A stretch of 64,000 nucleotides of DNA from Blakeslea trispora (lineage: Eukaryota > Mucoromycota > Mucoromycetes > Mucorales > Choanephoraceae), in contig JAIWNE010000038.1 of assembly GCA_025331445.1 (NCBI GenBank), forward strand, positions 186,001-250,000, written 5' to 3'. The translations under genes were made by a program, and so were the position numbers. The notes under the pieces are model-generated. The model was not told where the DNA came from. It saw nothing but the letters and a program-made list of their open reading frames with translations, and did not search any database. Below are positions 34,238-47,180 of this stretch, one piece after another. Every line of letters begins with the position of its first letter. Within the stretch, counting starts at the first letter, position 1.

Positions 34238-34743
34238 GGATAAAGAAAAAATATGAGAATAATGAAAAAATAATTAGACCCGAGATTGTCATGTATTTAT
34301 ACTAAACCCTATAACACAATAACGAATTCTAAGAAAATAAGCTAAACTCCGAAAGTCTCTTTTTTTTTTCTTTTCTTTTTTGCATTAAAAAAAAAGAAGT
34401 GTTTGATTTAATAAAAAAGAGAGAAATAGAGTATGCAACAACACAGGCTTATTTTTCTTTCTCTCTGTTTTCTATGCCCTCAAAACCACCCAAAAAAAAA
34501 AGAGTCATAGACTACCATACTCTTTTTAAAAAATATTAATTTTGTCAGACTGTAGAAAGATCGCCATTTTTTTCTTTTTTGGATACCATTGCCCAAACAA
34601 GACGTGAGTTTCCTTTTTGGGAAGTCACATTATTATTATGAGAATATTCCTAGACTCTATTACCCTTAAAATTCGCTCATGAATGTGTAACATATCATGT
34701 TCTATACAGAACTTGACAGAAAACAGAGAAGGATCGACATTTA
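34238..34743. other. spacer between Ca2+-ATPase promoter and SNF2 3' end
   Basis: 506 bp holding the upstream region of the Ca2+-ATPase and the 3' flank of the SNF2 gene. Homopolymer-rich; nothing else seen. Confidence 0.5.
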
Positions 34744-37700
34744 TTACAAGTCAAACAGTTTTCTAATTTCATTGGCCGTCAATTTGGTAGCCTTGGCTAA
34801 ACCATCACCAATGGCGCCTTTTGTCAATTGCGCCTAACAAAACAAAATCATTGAGATCATATGTTTATACGCCAATTTCTTTATTTATTTTACCTTTTCA
34901 TGCTGTAATGCCATAATCTTCAATTCCACCGTATGATCCACAATCAATCGAGTCACATAGACGGGTAATTTTTGACCAATCCGATGAACTCTATCGATGG
35001 CTTGTTCTAATAGACATTAAGTAAAATCGTTCAAACTTATAAACACACAATACCTTCTAGAGCAGGATTCCACCAGACATCCATCAGAATCACTCGGTTT
35101 GCAGCTGTTAAATTGAGACTAAAAACATACAGGAGATGAGAAGGATTCTTGAGGTTCTTAATCATCATTTATTTACCCTAATGATCCACATTTGAGTGAA
35201 ATCAGCATGACTGTGCAACCTGGGTCATATTTGAGTTTATCCAAGTTTCTTTCGCGAACGACACTTGACATGGAACCATCATCTATAGCAATCATAAGTA
35301 ACCTATCAACTAAAGCATATAACAGGGCTTACATCGACAGTAATGAAAGCCTTGTTGACTCAAGGGTTTTTCTATTAAATCCAACATGGAAGTAAACTGA
35401 GAAAACACGATTGTTTTTTGATGAGGGTATCTTTCTCGAGTTTCTTTTAGGATTTCTATCAGTTTAGTCACTTTTGTGCTGGTCTGGAAACCATCGCTCT
35501 GAAGCGAAACAGGTGGTAAAGTACGGTCGGCTTCTATGCATTCTTTACATAGGCGAGAATCTGGTAACATGTTGGATCTAGTGATAGTCAATAAGAACAT
35601 TCTATATAAAAGCTTATATTATTTTACCCTCCGCATAATTGACAGTTGGTTACGCCATAGATATCAGGTTCTAATTCTAAAATATCTTTATCGATCTTTT
35701 GAAGTACAAGTTGAGGATGATCACATGCTATGAAGCGATGAGTACACACACACACACATACACACACAGACACACATACACACACACACACATACACACA
35801 TACACACACAGACACAGCTTTCTTACCTTGTCGTAGTTTTAATAAAAGTAACAAGACACTTGCATATCCACCTTGTTGTTGTGTCAGCAGTGCTTGAAGA
35901 CTATTTTTACCTTTTGAAACAATCGTATCATACAACCGTCTTTCAGGCTCACTCAAGCTAAGCATGATATCCTGTCTTTCTTTGGTAGGCAACTGAAGGT
36001 TTGCTGAATTCTTGGAAAACAGTTGTTCTATGGATTCTTGATGACCTAATACATCCTTTGTACGTCGTAACATCACTGCCATCAAGACAGCCTTCAGTCT
36101 CTCCAGTGCCAGTCTTGAATTACCCGCACTGATGGGTAAGGTAATGTTCTGTTTAAAGTGATGGTATTCAGCTAACGGTTGAATCCTGAGAAACCGAAAG
36201 AGACTATAGAGTTCATCCACATTGTTCTGAAGGGGTGTGCCTGTCAGACACCATCGTTTGGCTGCATTCAGTTCAGAGCATGAGAGAGAAGCCTTGGTTG
36301 TTCTGTTCTTGATCTGCTGTGCTTCATCTAGAACAACTCGGTGCCACTTGATCTGAAACAGAGTACCATAGCCACTCTTGAGTTTCTGCCATTTCTTGGG
36401 TATCTCAGAACTCGTTCGACTACCACTACTGTCTTCACTATCATCCATCATAAAATCCTCTAGTCCATCTGCTCTCTTTTCAATACGTATTTTTTTTTTC
36501 TGTTTCTTTGTGCTGGCCATATCTGAAGCAAGTACTTGATAGGTAGTCACAATCACATCATAGTCTTCCAACACGGCTGGATTTCGTTCGCGTGAAGGAC
36601 CATGGTGTTTTAGGACACGTATCTTGTCTGTCTTGTTGTTGATTTCATCTACCCATTGCTGCAGTAAAGAAAGCGGGGTCACAATCAGTGTGACTTTAGG
36701 CCTATCATCTGATCTACCCACAGAAACTTCCTCGGCTTCTGATTTCAATGTAGACAAAACAAGGGCAATCGTCTGAATGGTTTTACCTAATCCCATCTTT
36801 TTTTGAATTGTTAAAAAATGACGTGATCATGATCACACTCGACTTACATCCTAACAAAAAAAAACAATAGATAAGCATCACATGACTGCTAAATAAGTGT
36901 ATATTCTTTACATCTGCTAAAATACCACCATTACTTGACTTGTTGTTCTCTCTATCCATCATCCAACTGACACCTTGAATCTGATGAGGCATCAAACGTA
37001 CCCTTAATCCCTCTATAAAACCATTTTCCATCCCAGCCTTTTCTTCTTCTTCATCACTCGAGATTTCAATCAGACCCTCTTGTTCAATCAGTTTCTTCTT
37101 TTTTGGCTTAAGAAAAGGTACATGATGAGGGATGCTCTCCAGTAGAGTCTGAATGTCCTTTTGATGCTGTCTCTGAAGGTCTTGTTCTATATAGGGTTGA
37201 TTGGGTGCAAATGCATGAGGATTATAGAGATGGCATTCAGGATTATAGAAGGGAGGTGTCTTGAGGATGACTCGTTGGGACATGAGGTATTTGGATAGAG
37301 TGGCTACCATGTCGGGTCTACAATAGAGAATGATATAGATTGGGGTGCGACTACCATTGGCCTTGCCTCGAGGAATCACTGTGTCCCACCAAATAAGGCG
37401 ATGATCTACCAAGGGACCTAATACCTTTGTGTCCTTAAATGGGATCCATCCATACTGAATAACAGGGTTAATCAAAGAAATAACCTAAACTCTACACTTA
37501 CAAACTTCTTGGGCACACTACGTGAAATCACACGAAATGAATAGTTCTGAGTCTGTAGTTTCCCCTCAGATTCCATAGTGACAATCTCAAAATTATAGTC
37601 TCGAATTAACATCAATGGTTGTTTCTCAACTACGATATCAGTACAGATCATGCCAATACAGACATTCTGTTTCATGCCTGATGTAGAGGGTTGTCTTAGT

Positions 37701-38330
37701 CCCTCATGAATCTGATATTGTCTCTGGAGTCGTTCATTCTCCTGTAGCCTCTTTTGTTCCATCTCTTTCTTTAATGCCTCTGCCTCCTCTTTCTCTAGCC
37801 TCAGTCTCTCCTGTTCTTCTCGTCTTAATCTCTCCTGTTCCTGTTGTTGCTGTAGATGAAGTTGCATGGCTCTTGCTTGTTCTAATTGTTGTAATCTTTC
37901 CTTCATTTTCTTTATGTCTAAACTTGGTAAATGCTGTAATGCTGGTGGTGGTGGTGGTGGTGGTTGTTGTTCTGATGCTGTTGGTGGTGGTGGTGGTGGT
38001 GGTTGTTCTAATGCTGGTGGTGGTGGTGGTGGTGGTTCGATATGGAATGTTTCAGCTTTAGAAAGTTTATTCTGCTTGTCTGCATTCTTCTTTAGGTTGA
38101 TCTGTTCTCTCCTTTTCATTTGTTCTAAAAAAATCTGTTGTCTTGTTGGTTTCTAAACAAGAGGGGTTAGTTTTGTCTATAGAGTCCAGGTTCTAGACAA
38201 GATTACAGACAGATCCCTCCAACAGTTCTACATGCTCTGAAGAGAGTTTTCTACGCTTTGTTTCTATCATGTCATAAGCTGTTGATGCCATGGCTGGATC
38301 GACTAATGGCACTGAACTGTTGTCTGACAT
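34744..38330 (-). CDS. SNF2-family DNA-dependent ATPase/helicase (Rad5/ULS1-type layout)
   Basis: Coding order: 38330..about 38205, 38152..37502, 37454..36912, 36796..35827, 35727..35628, 35577..35333, 35282..35177, 35118..35054, 35006..34894, 34833..34744, about 1,002 residues. The donor of exon 1 is ambiguous (two phase-0 choices). Residues about 60-90 hold three polyproline blocks, followed by a Glu/Arg/Gln coiled coil. An acidic [10 protein letters not shown] patch could be a SUMO-interacting motif. SNF2 motifs: [24 protein letters not shown] (Walker A), [22 protein letters not shown] (DEAQ), [18 protein letters not shown] Cys4 cluster (CQLC...CKEC) lies between the two lobes, where Rad5/Rad16 proteins carry a RING. 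The second lobe has [35 protein letters not shown] and [12 protein letters not shown]. Probable nuclear chromatin or repair translocase; the short Cys4 makes ubiquitin-ligase activity uncertain. Confidence 0.9.
35743..35816. repeat. (CA)n microsatellite inside an SNF2 intron
   Basis: About 74 bp of CA repeat with TACA/GACA interruptions, within the intron 35728..35826. On the coding strand it is a GT-rich stretch just after the donor and before the TTCATAG acceptor. Confidence 0.9.
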
Positions 38331-38931
38331 CACTCTATTCTCTAAGCCTCTTTTTGCTAGATCACTTTATAAAAGAGAGAGAGAGAAGGGGGGGGGTTGT
38401 AGGAGACTCAAAATTATTACATAAAAAAAAATTCTACTTCTTTTTTTTTTGCAGTCAGTTCAAATTCATCACATGACAGCATCAACTGATACTATCACAT
38501 GACACTAAAAATAACTTTTTTTTTTTTTTTTCATCCATCGTAGATAAAAAAAAAAAATAGTGGTCAATAGCGCATTTTAGATGGAAAATGTTTCTTTCCT
38601 TTTTATTCATACTGTCAAATTACACTGTCAAAAAAAAAAGACCGATGAACTCTAAAAAAAAAAAGGAGAAGCATATCTGTGTAACAAGAAAGGAGAGAGA
38701 GAGAGAGATAGAAATGAAATCATTGACATTGATGCCTGTCAATTTCCATAGCAACGAATAATGACATGAGCCAATCAGCATTTGATTGGATAGATCATGT
38801 TTTTTTTTTAAAAAAAAAAAGGGGGAGAGAGAAAACAATAAAATCAAAAAAAGGATCCAATCGTCGAATTCCAGCACATATTTTTTTTTTAATATTTTGT
38901 CATTTTTTTTTTTTTTTTACCATTCAAACAC
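38331..38931. promoter_or_regulatory. divergent spacer between SNF2 and ER DnaJ genes
   Basis: 601 bp between two divergent start codons, very rich in A and T homopolymers and (GA)n stretches (about 38371-38390, 38694-38710). A TGACATGAGCCAATCAGC segment at about 38762 contains a CCAAT core. It probably carries both promoters. Confidence 0.45.
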
Positions 38932-40222
38932 ATGCAAGGCATCAAGGCACTGCTTCTTGTCTTTTTTGCACTCGCCTGCCTTGTGGTAGCTGCCAAAGAC
39001 TATTATGAGATTCTAGATGTTCCTCGAGATGCACCTAAATCCCAAATCAAACGTCATTTCAAAAAACTCTCTAGAGTATATCATCCAGACAAGAATGCAG
39101 GTGACGAAAAGGCCTCTCAAAAGTTTATGGAAATAGCCAATGGTAAAGAAATAAAACCCAAAAGTTTTTCAGATGCTAAACCATACACATTAGCCTATGA
39201 AATCCTGATGGATGACGAGAAACGATCCATCTATGATCGGTATGGTGAAGAAGGTCTCAAACAAGGTCAAGGTGGAGCAAGAGGTGGATTTGAAGATCCT
39301 TTTGATATCTTTTCTCATTTCTTTGGTGGTCATCGTAAGTTCAGTCACTCTATGATTTATTCTATGACTCATAGTTTCTCTTATTAGGCCATGGTAGACA
39401 CCAAGAAAAGCGTGGTCCAGATATGAATGTTCGACTCCAAGTCACATTAGAAGACTTGTACAATGGTGCCGAAGTCGAGTTGGACCTGTCGAAACAGGTG
39501 TTGTGTGAAGAATGCCATGGTAGTGGTGCGCGTCATGCCGATGATATCCAACCATGTGACCAATGCCATGGTAACGGCATGATCATCAAACGCGCTCAAG
39601 TCGGACCAGGCATGTTTCAACAGTTCCAACAGGTCTGTCATGCTTGTGGTGGTAAAGGAAAGATCGTACGCCATCTCTGTCCGGGCTGTGGTGGTAAGAA
39701 GGTACGTCGGGCTAACGAGGCTTATTCGGTCTCGATTGAAAAGGGTATGATGGATGGTCAATCGATTGTGCTTGAGGAAGAGGCAGATGAATACCCTGAT
39801 CATATTGCTGGCAATATCGTCTTTACGACACATGCAGCACCTCATCCTACCTTTGAGCGAAAGGGACATCATCTCTATACAAAGCAACATATCAGTCTGA
39901 TAGAAGCACTCAGTGGTTTCAAAAAGACCATCACTCAGCTGGATGGATCGTTGATTGAGTTGGCAAGAGAAGGTGTGACACAGTATGGTTATGTTCAGAC
40001 GATAGCAGGTCAAGGTATGCCTCATCATGATGATCCCTCTCAACACGGTGATTTGTTTGTTGAATATCGAGTCATCTTTCCTACACATGTGGATGATGAC
40101 ACTATAGAATGTAAGTGTGTTTATCTTTTTGCATATCAAGTAGACTGAATGTAGCTTGTTTAGATTTAAGAAAAGGCAGTACATTTGATTCAAAGCCTCA
40201 TTTAGTACATCAAGAACTTTAG
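38932..40222 (+). CDS. ER-lumenal DnaJ (Hsp40) chaperone, Scj1/ERdj3-like, C-terminal HQEL
   Basis: Exons 38932..39142, 39194..39334, 39388..40110, 40164..40222; 377 residues. Co-chaperone of the ER Hsp70 BiP. The signal peptide MQGIKALLLVFFALACLVVAA is followed directly by the J domain (KDYYEILDVP; HPD in RVYHPDKN), a Gly-rich linker ending GGFEDPFDIFSHFFGG, and a type I zinc region with four CxxCxGxG-like repeats (CEECHGSG, CDQCHGNG, CHACGGKG, CPGCGGKK). The substrate-binding C-terminal domains have QVGPGMFQQFQQ and GDLFVEYRVIFP. The protein ends KPHLVHQEL; HQEL is a plausible HDEL/KDEL-class retrieval signal. The final 19-residue exon depends on a phase-consistent intron at 40111..40163. 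Its stop is 35 bp from the stop of the convergent methyltransferase gene. Confidence 0.93.
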
Positions 40223-40257
40223 AATGAACAATTTTATAATAAAGCCCCCTTTTATTA

Positions 40258-41529
40258 TTATTTCAAAAACGGATTTAATGGATCACCACGCGTTCGTTCA
40301 GCTACTCTGAGTTTAGCAGATCGACTACGTGCATTCAGTTCTAATTCTTGTGTGGTTGGTTGAATGACATGTTTATGACAGATCTCAAAGGAAGGCACCC
40401 ACACTTGTTTAGGTGTCCTGGTGCCCTTATGACTGATCTCCAAACCATCCCGAACAGCCTTTCGATAATCTCGACTGGCCTGTCGTTTTAGACTAAACTG
40501 ATTCTGTTCAGCCTCCAACAAGCTACGTTTACCAGCACAATGTTGCATGAAATTCTTGACGATCCGATCTTCCAACGAATGAAACGTGACGACAGCCAGT
40601 CGACCCTGAGGCCTCAACAGGTACTCTGTTGCAGCCAAGGCAGATTGAAGTTGATCGAGCTCTTGGTTGATGTAGATCCGGAAGGCTTGAAAGGTACGTG
40701 CAGCCGAGTTCCGGAGGATATCGTCGTGACCCCTTTGCCATCGTGCTTGAGGACAGGCCTGTTGGATGATGCCGGCCAAGACGGCTGTTGTCTGAATAGG
40801 TCCTGTCTGTCTGGCTGTCACGATCGCATCAGCTATCTTTCGAGACAGTCGATCGCCTCCGTACTGATAGATGATATCGGCTATCTGTTCGCGACTAAAG
40901 AAATTCACGATTTCATAGGCAGAGATGGATTTCTGTAGTAACTGTCTTTCGTCTTCATCTTGAGCTTCTTCTAATCGTCCACGAGAGAACATGCGCATAT
41001 CGAGAGGACCATCGAGTTTATAGGAAAATCCACGTTCTGCTGTCTCTAGCTGTCCACTCGAGACACCAATGTCCATCATGATACCATCAAAACAAGGTGT
41101 TCTATCAATTGATGAGTATGTAATCCATGTATTTTAAGAGGATTATTTACTGCCAATTCAATGTAGTCTGTACATGATCTAGAATAGAACCAAATTTACC
41201 AAGCACAGGAAATAAACGATGCTTGTATTCTGCAAGACTAGCCAATTGTTTTGCTTTGGCATAGGCTGTAGGATCTTGATCGATGGCAACTACTTTACAG
41301 TCACAACTATCTAGAACGTATTAGTTGATGTTTTTGTCTGTTGGATGATCTCTATAGAATTACCTAATAAAGCCTTTGTATAGCCTCCATCACCAAATGT
41401 CATGTCACAATAGATACCACCTTCTTTAGGTGATAAATAGGAAATGACTTCTGGTAATAAAACAGGTACATGTATTTTTTGATAGGGTAATTGTACTGTA
41501 GAAAAAGTACGTCGTAAAAGTGGCAACAT
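40258..41529 (-). CDS. RsmH/MraW-type rRNA (cytosine-N4) methyltransferase, mitochondrial (METTL15-like)
   Basis: Exons 41529..41364, 41310..41151, 41101..40258; 389 residues. Family members methylate N4 of a cytosine in small-subunit rRNA; eukaryotic versions act in mitochondria. The first 15 residues ([15 protein letters not shown]) have Arg and hydroxylated residues with no acids, fitting a mitochondrial presequence. Motifs: [30 protein letters not shown] (SAM site), [58 protein letters not shown]. All expected motifs are present and the length is slightly longer than bacterial RsmH (about 310). It shares a 180-bp divergent promoter with ARP2. Confidence 0.94.
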
Positions 41530-41709
41530 GATAAAGAGTGTCAAAAAAAAAAAAAAGATTTTTTTCCTCCCCTCCTCTCTTTTTCTAGCATGATAGGCGG
41601 AAGTTGAAACAGAGGAGTATCAAAATTACACTCTATCCTTTTTATTATTATTATTTTCTTTATTTTTTTTTGCCCCTCTTCTTTATATTAGATTCTCCCT
41701 AAAGAAACA
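41530..41709. promoter_or_regulatory. compact bidirectional promoter, methyltransferase gene / ARP2
   Basis: Only 180 bp separate the two divergent ATGs. The stretch is made of pyrimidine runs on the plus strand, with TTATTATTATT-like and CCCCTC elements and no clear TATA box. Both promoters must lie here. Confidence 0.6.
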
Positions 41710-42485
41710 ATGTCGACTACAAATACACTTGTTGTAGATAACGGTACAGGTGTAAGTAACACACCAACTTGAAAAACCACATATTCACGCGTTTTATTCT
41801 TGATAGTTTGTCAAATGTGGTTATGCAGGTTCCAACTTTCCAGAACACGTCTTTCCAAGTGTGGTCGGTCGTCCCATCTTGCGTGCAGAAGAAAGAGTAG
41901 GCGACCTTGAAGTGAAAGACATCATGATTGGTGATGAAGCAGCTCAACTTCGTAATATCCTTCAAATGTCTTATCCTATGGAAAACGGTATTATCCGTAA
42001 CTGGGAAGACATGCGTCACTTGTGGAACTACACATTTGATGAAATGCTCAAGATCAATCCTCGAGACTCCAAGATCCTCTTGACCGAGGCTCCCATGAAC
42101 CCCAAGAAGAATCGTGAAAAAATGGCCGAGATCATGTTTGAAGAGTATGGATTTCAAGGTATCTATGTGGCCATTCAAGCTGTCTTGACTCTGTTTGCTC
42201 AAGGTTTGATGTCGGGTGTGGTGGTGGATTCGGGTGATGGTGTGACCCATATTGTAAGTTCAGTCAAAATGATGGTGTTTGGATGAGACTGACATTCTTA
42301 TATAAAAAAAAAGGTACCTGTCTATCAAGGTTATGCACCTGCTAATTTGACTCGTCGTTTGGATGTGGCTGGTCGTCATGTCACTCGTTATTTGATCAAG
42401 TTATTGTTGTTGCGTGGTTATGCATTTAACCGTACAGCTGATTTTGAAACTGTACGTCAAATCAAAGAGAAATTCTGTTATGTCA

Positions 42486-42523
<38 letters not shown>

Positions 42524-43162
42524 CAAAAAATGATCAAGTGAATGATGGTGGATTTGGCTCATGCTCTCTTTTTTTTTTTTTTTGATAGTTATGACCTTGA
42601 AATGGATCAAAAGTTAGGTAATGAAACAACAACCTTGGTAGAAAGTTATGAACTTCCTGATGGCCGAGTCATCAAGGTCGGATCGGAACGTTTCGAGGCT
42701 CCCGAATGTCTCTTTCAACCTCATTTGATTGATGTGGAAGCACCTGGTATGGCCGAGATGTTGTTCAATACCATCCAATCGGCTGATATCGATATTCGTG
42801 CCGATCTCTATAAACATATCGTTCTCTCGGGTGGTTCTACCATGTACCCTGGTTTGCCCAGTCGTCTAGAAAAAGAAATGAAGCAACTCTACCTTACCAA
42901 TGTGTTGAATGGAGATGCCAGTCGATTAAACGTAAATAAGGGAAAAACAAAATGTTAGGCTAGTGTTATTGATTGTTATCTATAGAAATTCAAGATTCGT
43001 ATTGAAGATCCTCCAAGACGTAAACATATGGTCTATCTCGGTGGTGCTGTTCTTGCAGACATCATGAAGGATAAAGATAGTTGGTGGGTTACTAAGCAAG
43101 AATGGGAAGAGATGGGTCCTCGTTCATTAGAAAAGATGGGTGTTTTAGGTTCTACTGCTTAA
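41710..43162 (+). CDS. ARP2: actin-related protein 2 (Arp2/3 complex)
   Basis: Exons 41710..41751, 41807..42253, 42314..42486, 42589..42931, 42986..43162; 393 residues, normal for Arp2. Arp2 is one of the two actin-like subunits of the Arp2/3 complex that nucleates branched actin filaments at endocytic patches. Actin-fold signatures: [20 protein letters not shown] (phosphate 1), [16 protein letters not shown] (phosphate 2), [15 protein letters not shown] (adenosine loop). Arp2-specific sequences include [17 protein letters not shown] and [12 protein letters not shown] near the C-terminus. Intron 3 contains an A run of over 30 bases right after the donor. The first exon is only 14 codons. Confidence 0.97.
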
Positions 43163-43267
43163 ATAAAAAAAAAAGGGATGTAGTGTATTTTATCGAGTTA
43201 AATATTAAAGATTGTGTATGATTAGTATAATTAAAGAACGTATTAAGGGGGGAATAGGATGGATTTC

Positions 43268-45090
<1,823 letters not shown>

Positions 45091-46487
45091 GGTGAATAAT
45101 GAGATGAATAAGAGAAAAAAAAATCCTTAAAAAAAAATAAAGGAACAGCTATTGTTTTGATATTCATTTTAACACGAGCGCGGTTTTAAAATAATAATTT
45201 CCTTTCATGTAATTTATATCATTTGTTTTGACACTTTATGTTATTGTCTTAAAGTAGATCTTGTTGCTGGTACAAATTTAGACGCGTTTGAGTTATTGGA
45301 GGGTTGTTTCGAACTTTGGTGACACTTTGTAAAAAATTCCGAGTTATTCAGTGTGCAGTTGTTGGCCATGGAGTTTCCCCTTTACGTAAAGCCGAGTTAT
45401 TGTTGGATGTTTTTTGCACCTTGGTCATAGATTGGTTCCAATCTGTCAACCTATGCATTGAAAAACATAGCTTTTATGTCTCTTCCTAGTGACTCACAAT
45501 TGAATTGACTCTATCGGCTTTCAGTCTATCGTAATTTTCGGGCCCGAATCTATTTAATGAAGAGGAAACAGTCAAGTGCTTCTTCTTGCCTTTCTTTATT
45601 TAATGTAAGGAATAGGAAAACGGCTTGCTATCCAATTGGAAGGTTGAGAGAAATTTTGCATAAATTGCTCATGTCGTTAAAGTGTGTTGATATTGAGAAG
45701 ATTTCAAAATCCAGTTCAAGTGTATCCAGATGCTTCCATCACATGCATTCACTAAAACATCTAAAAAAAACATTTTTTTTCCTCTCGAAATATTTATAAG
45801 TTCTTGACTGATTCGACAAATGAGGTATGTCGAATCAATAACACAAGCTTGACATACAGAAGATTGAGCATTTCAGGTGATATCCATCTTGATCTTGAGT
45901 GAGTCTGATAGTTCTCTGAGAGACACATTTCTTTTGCCAAGGTATTTACTAGCTGTTCTAGATTCCATGTGTTCTCAGCATATAGACATGTGTAGAGTCT
46001 AACCTTCTCTTATCCAATGAACAACTACTTATAGCAGGCTAACTTATTATGACTTCGTGCATGGAAACATACATTATTAAACAGTGACATCTTCATAGTT
46101 CTGCAAGGACTTGAGATATGAATGTCATCATCGTTGTTATATGACATCTTGTAACTGTTTGTGAGTCTAGATATTCTATTTGTTAGTCCTGCAATGATAG
46201 CAATGGTATTTAGTTGTCCATCTAGACACTCCATTCTATAGCTCTGCTACAAGTGGCTTTGTTATCTTGATTTTGTAGTGTATGGCCTGAGTCTAGAAAG
46301 AGATTGTATGTCGACTATTGTGTTTTTTGATACAATGCTTTACAGCAAATAGGTTCAGAAAGTATCAGTGATCTATCATGCAAAATTTAAACCCTGGTGA
46401 TGTTAGGAGATGGATCTTATAAGGCACTCTCCTGTTTTCGATTTTATTGTTCTCTTTATCTCCTCTTTCTTTACTCTTATTTAAACT

Positions 46488-46589
46488 ATGAAAGCAATCT
46501 ATAAAAAGAATCGAAAGTTATACTCTCAAGAACAATACAAATTTTGTCATTCACGCATACACCCGCATAGATTTATTTTCAAAGAGTGA
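46488..46589 (+). CDS. possible 33-aa small protein (weak)
   Basis: ATG to TGA encoding a Lys/Arg/Tyr/His-rich peptide. The reason to note it is context: a TTATAAGG element at about 46418 and a pyrimidine-rich leader (about 46445-46480) precede the ATG, much as in real genes of this window. There is no signal peptide and no homology I can name, and the frame may be chance. Confidence 0.2.
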   Translation: MKAIYKKNRKLYSQEQYKFCHSRIHPHRFIFKE

Positions 46590-46965
46590 TAGAAACCTTT
46601 TTCTTTCTTTCTTGTAATACAGAAAGGCTTCACAGTTACAATGTAGCTTTTTGTCGTAATACCAAAAGCAACTATCAAAGGATAGAATTGCTATATGGAT
46701 GACATCTTGACCATTTGAGTGCTTATACAAAAGAAAGCAACAAAGTGCAGTTATTGTTTACAGCTTAGTTTACTCATACTAAGATTTTGATAAATCGTAT
46801 AAACATATTACACACGAATCAGTGAAACAATAAAAAGACAAAAAAGTAAACATAACACAAAATAGAGCTTATGCACAATATAGTTTTTCATCATCAAATT
46901 AAGTTTTTTCTTTTTTATTAATTATAACAGAAAAGGGCACCAAGTGCCCCCTTCTCCCCTAACCC

Positions 46966-47180
46966 CAACAGATTCAGCAGAGGTATTATTAACATGCCTA
47001 TAGAGAACGCACATCCCGTTCATCTTTCTGTCCACTTAGCCCAACAAACTCAGCAGAGGTGTCATGACACATGCCTATAGAGAACGACCATCCCGTTCAT
47101 CTTTCTGTCCACTTAGCCCAACAAACTCAGCAGAGGTGTCATGACACATGCCTATAGAGAACGACCATCCCGTTCATCTT
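46966..47180. repeat. 76/77-bp tandem repeat, three copies
   Basis: Copies start at 46966, 47042 and 47119 (marker CAACA.A.TCAGCAGAGG). Copies 2 and 3 are essentially identical; copy 1 is diverged. Each contains the palindrome TGTCATGACA (degenerate in copy 1) and a GAACG...CCCGTTCATC segment. It is GC-richer than the surroundings. Function unknown. Confidence 0.85.

Noticed and set aside
37774..38156. Plus-strand Val/Gly-rich frames in the SNF2 gene
   Set aside because: Shadows of the polyproline-coding repeats; no independent support.
39447..40193. 248-codon frame antisense to the DnaJ gene
   Set aside because: Lies opposite strongly conserved DnaJ coding sequence and shows no domain; a coding shadow.
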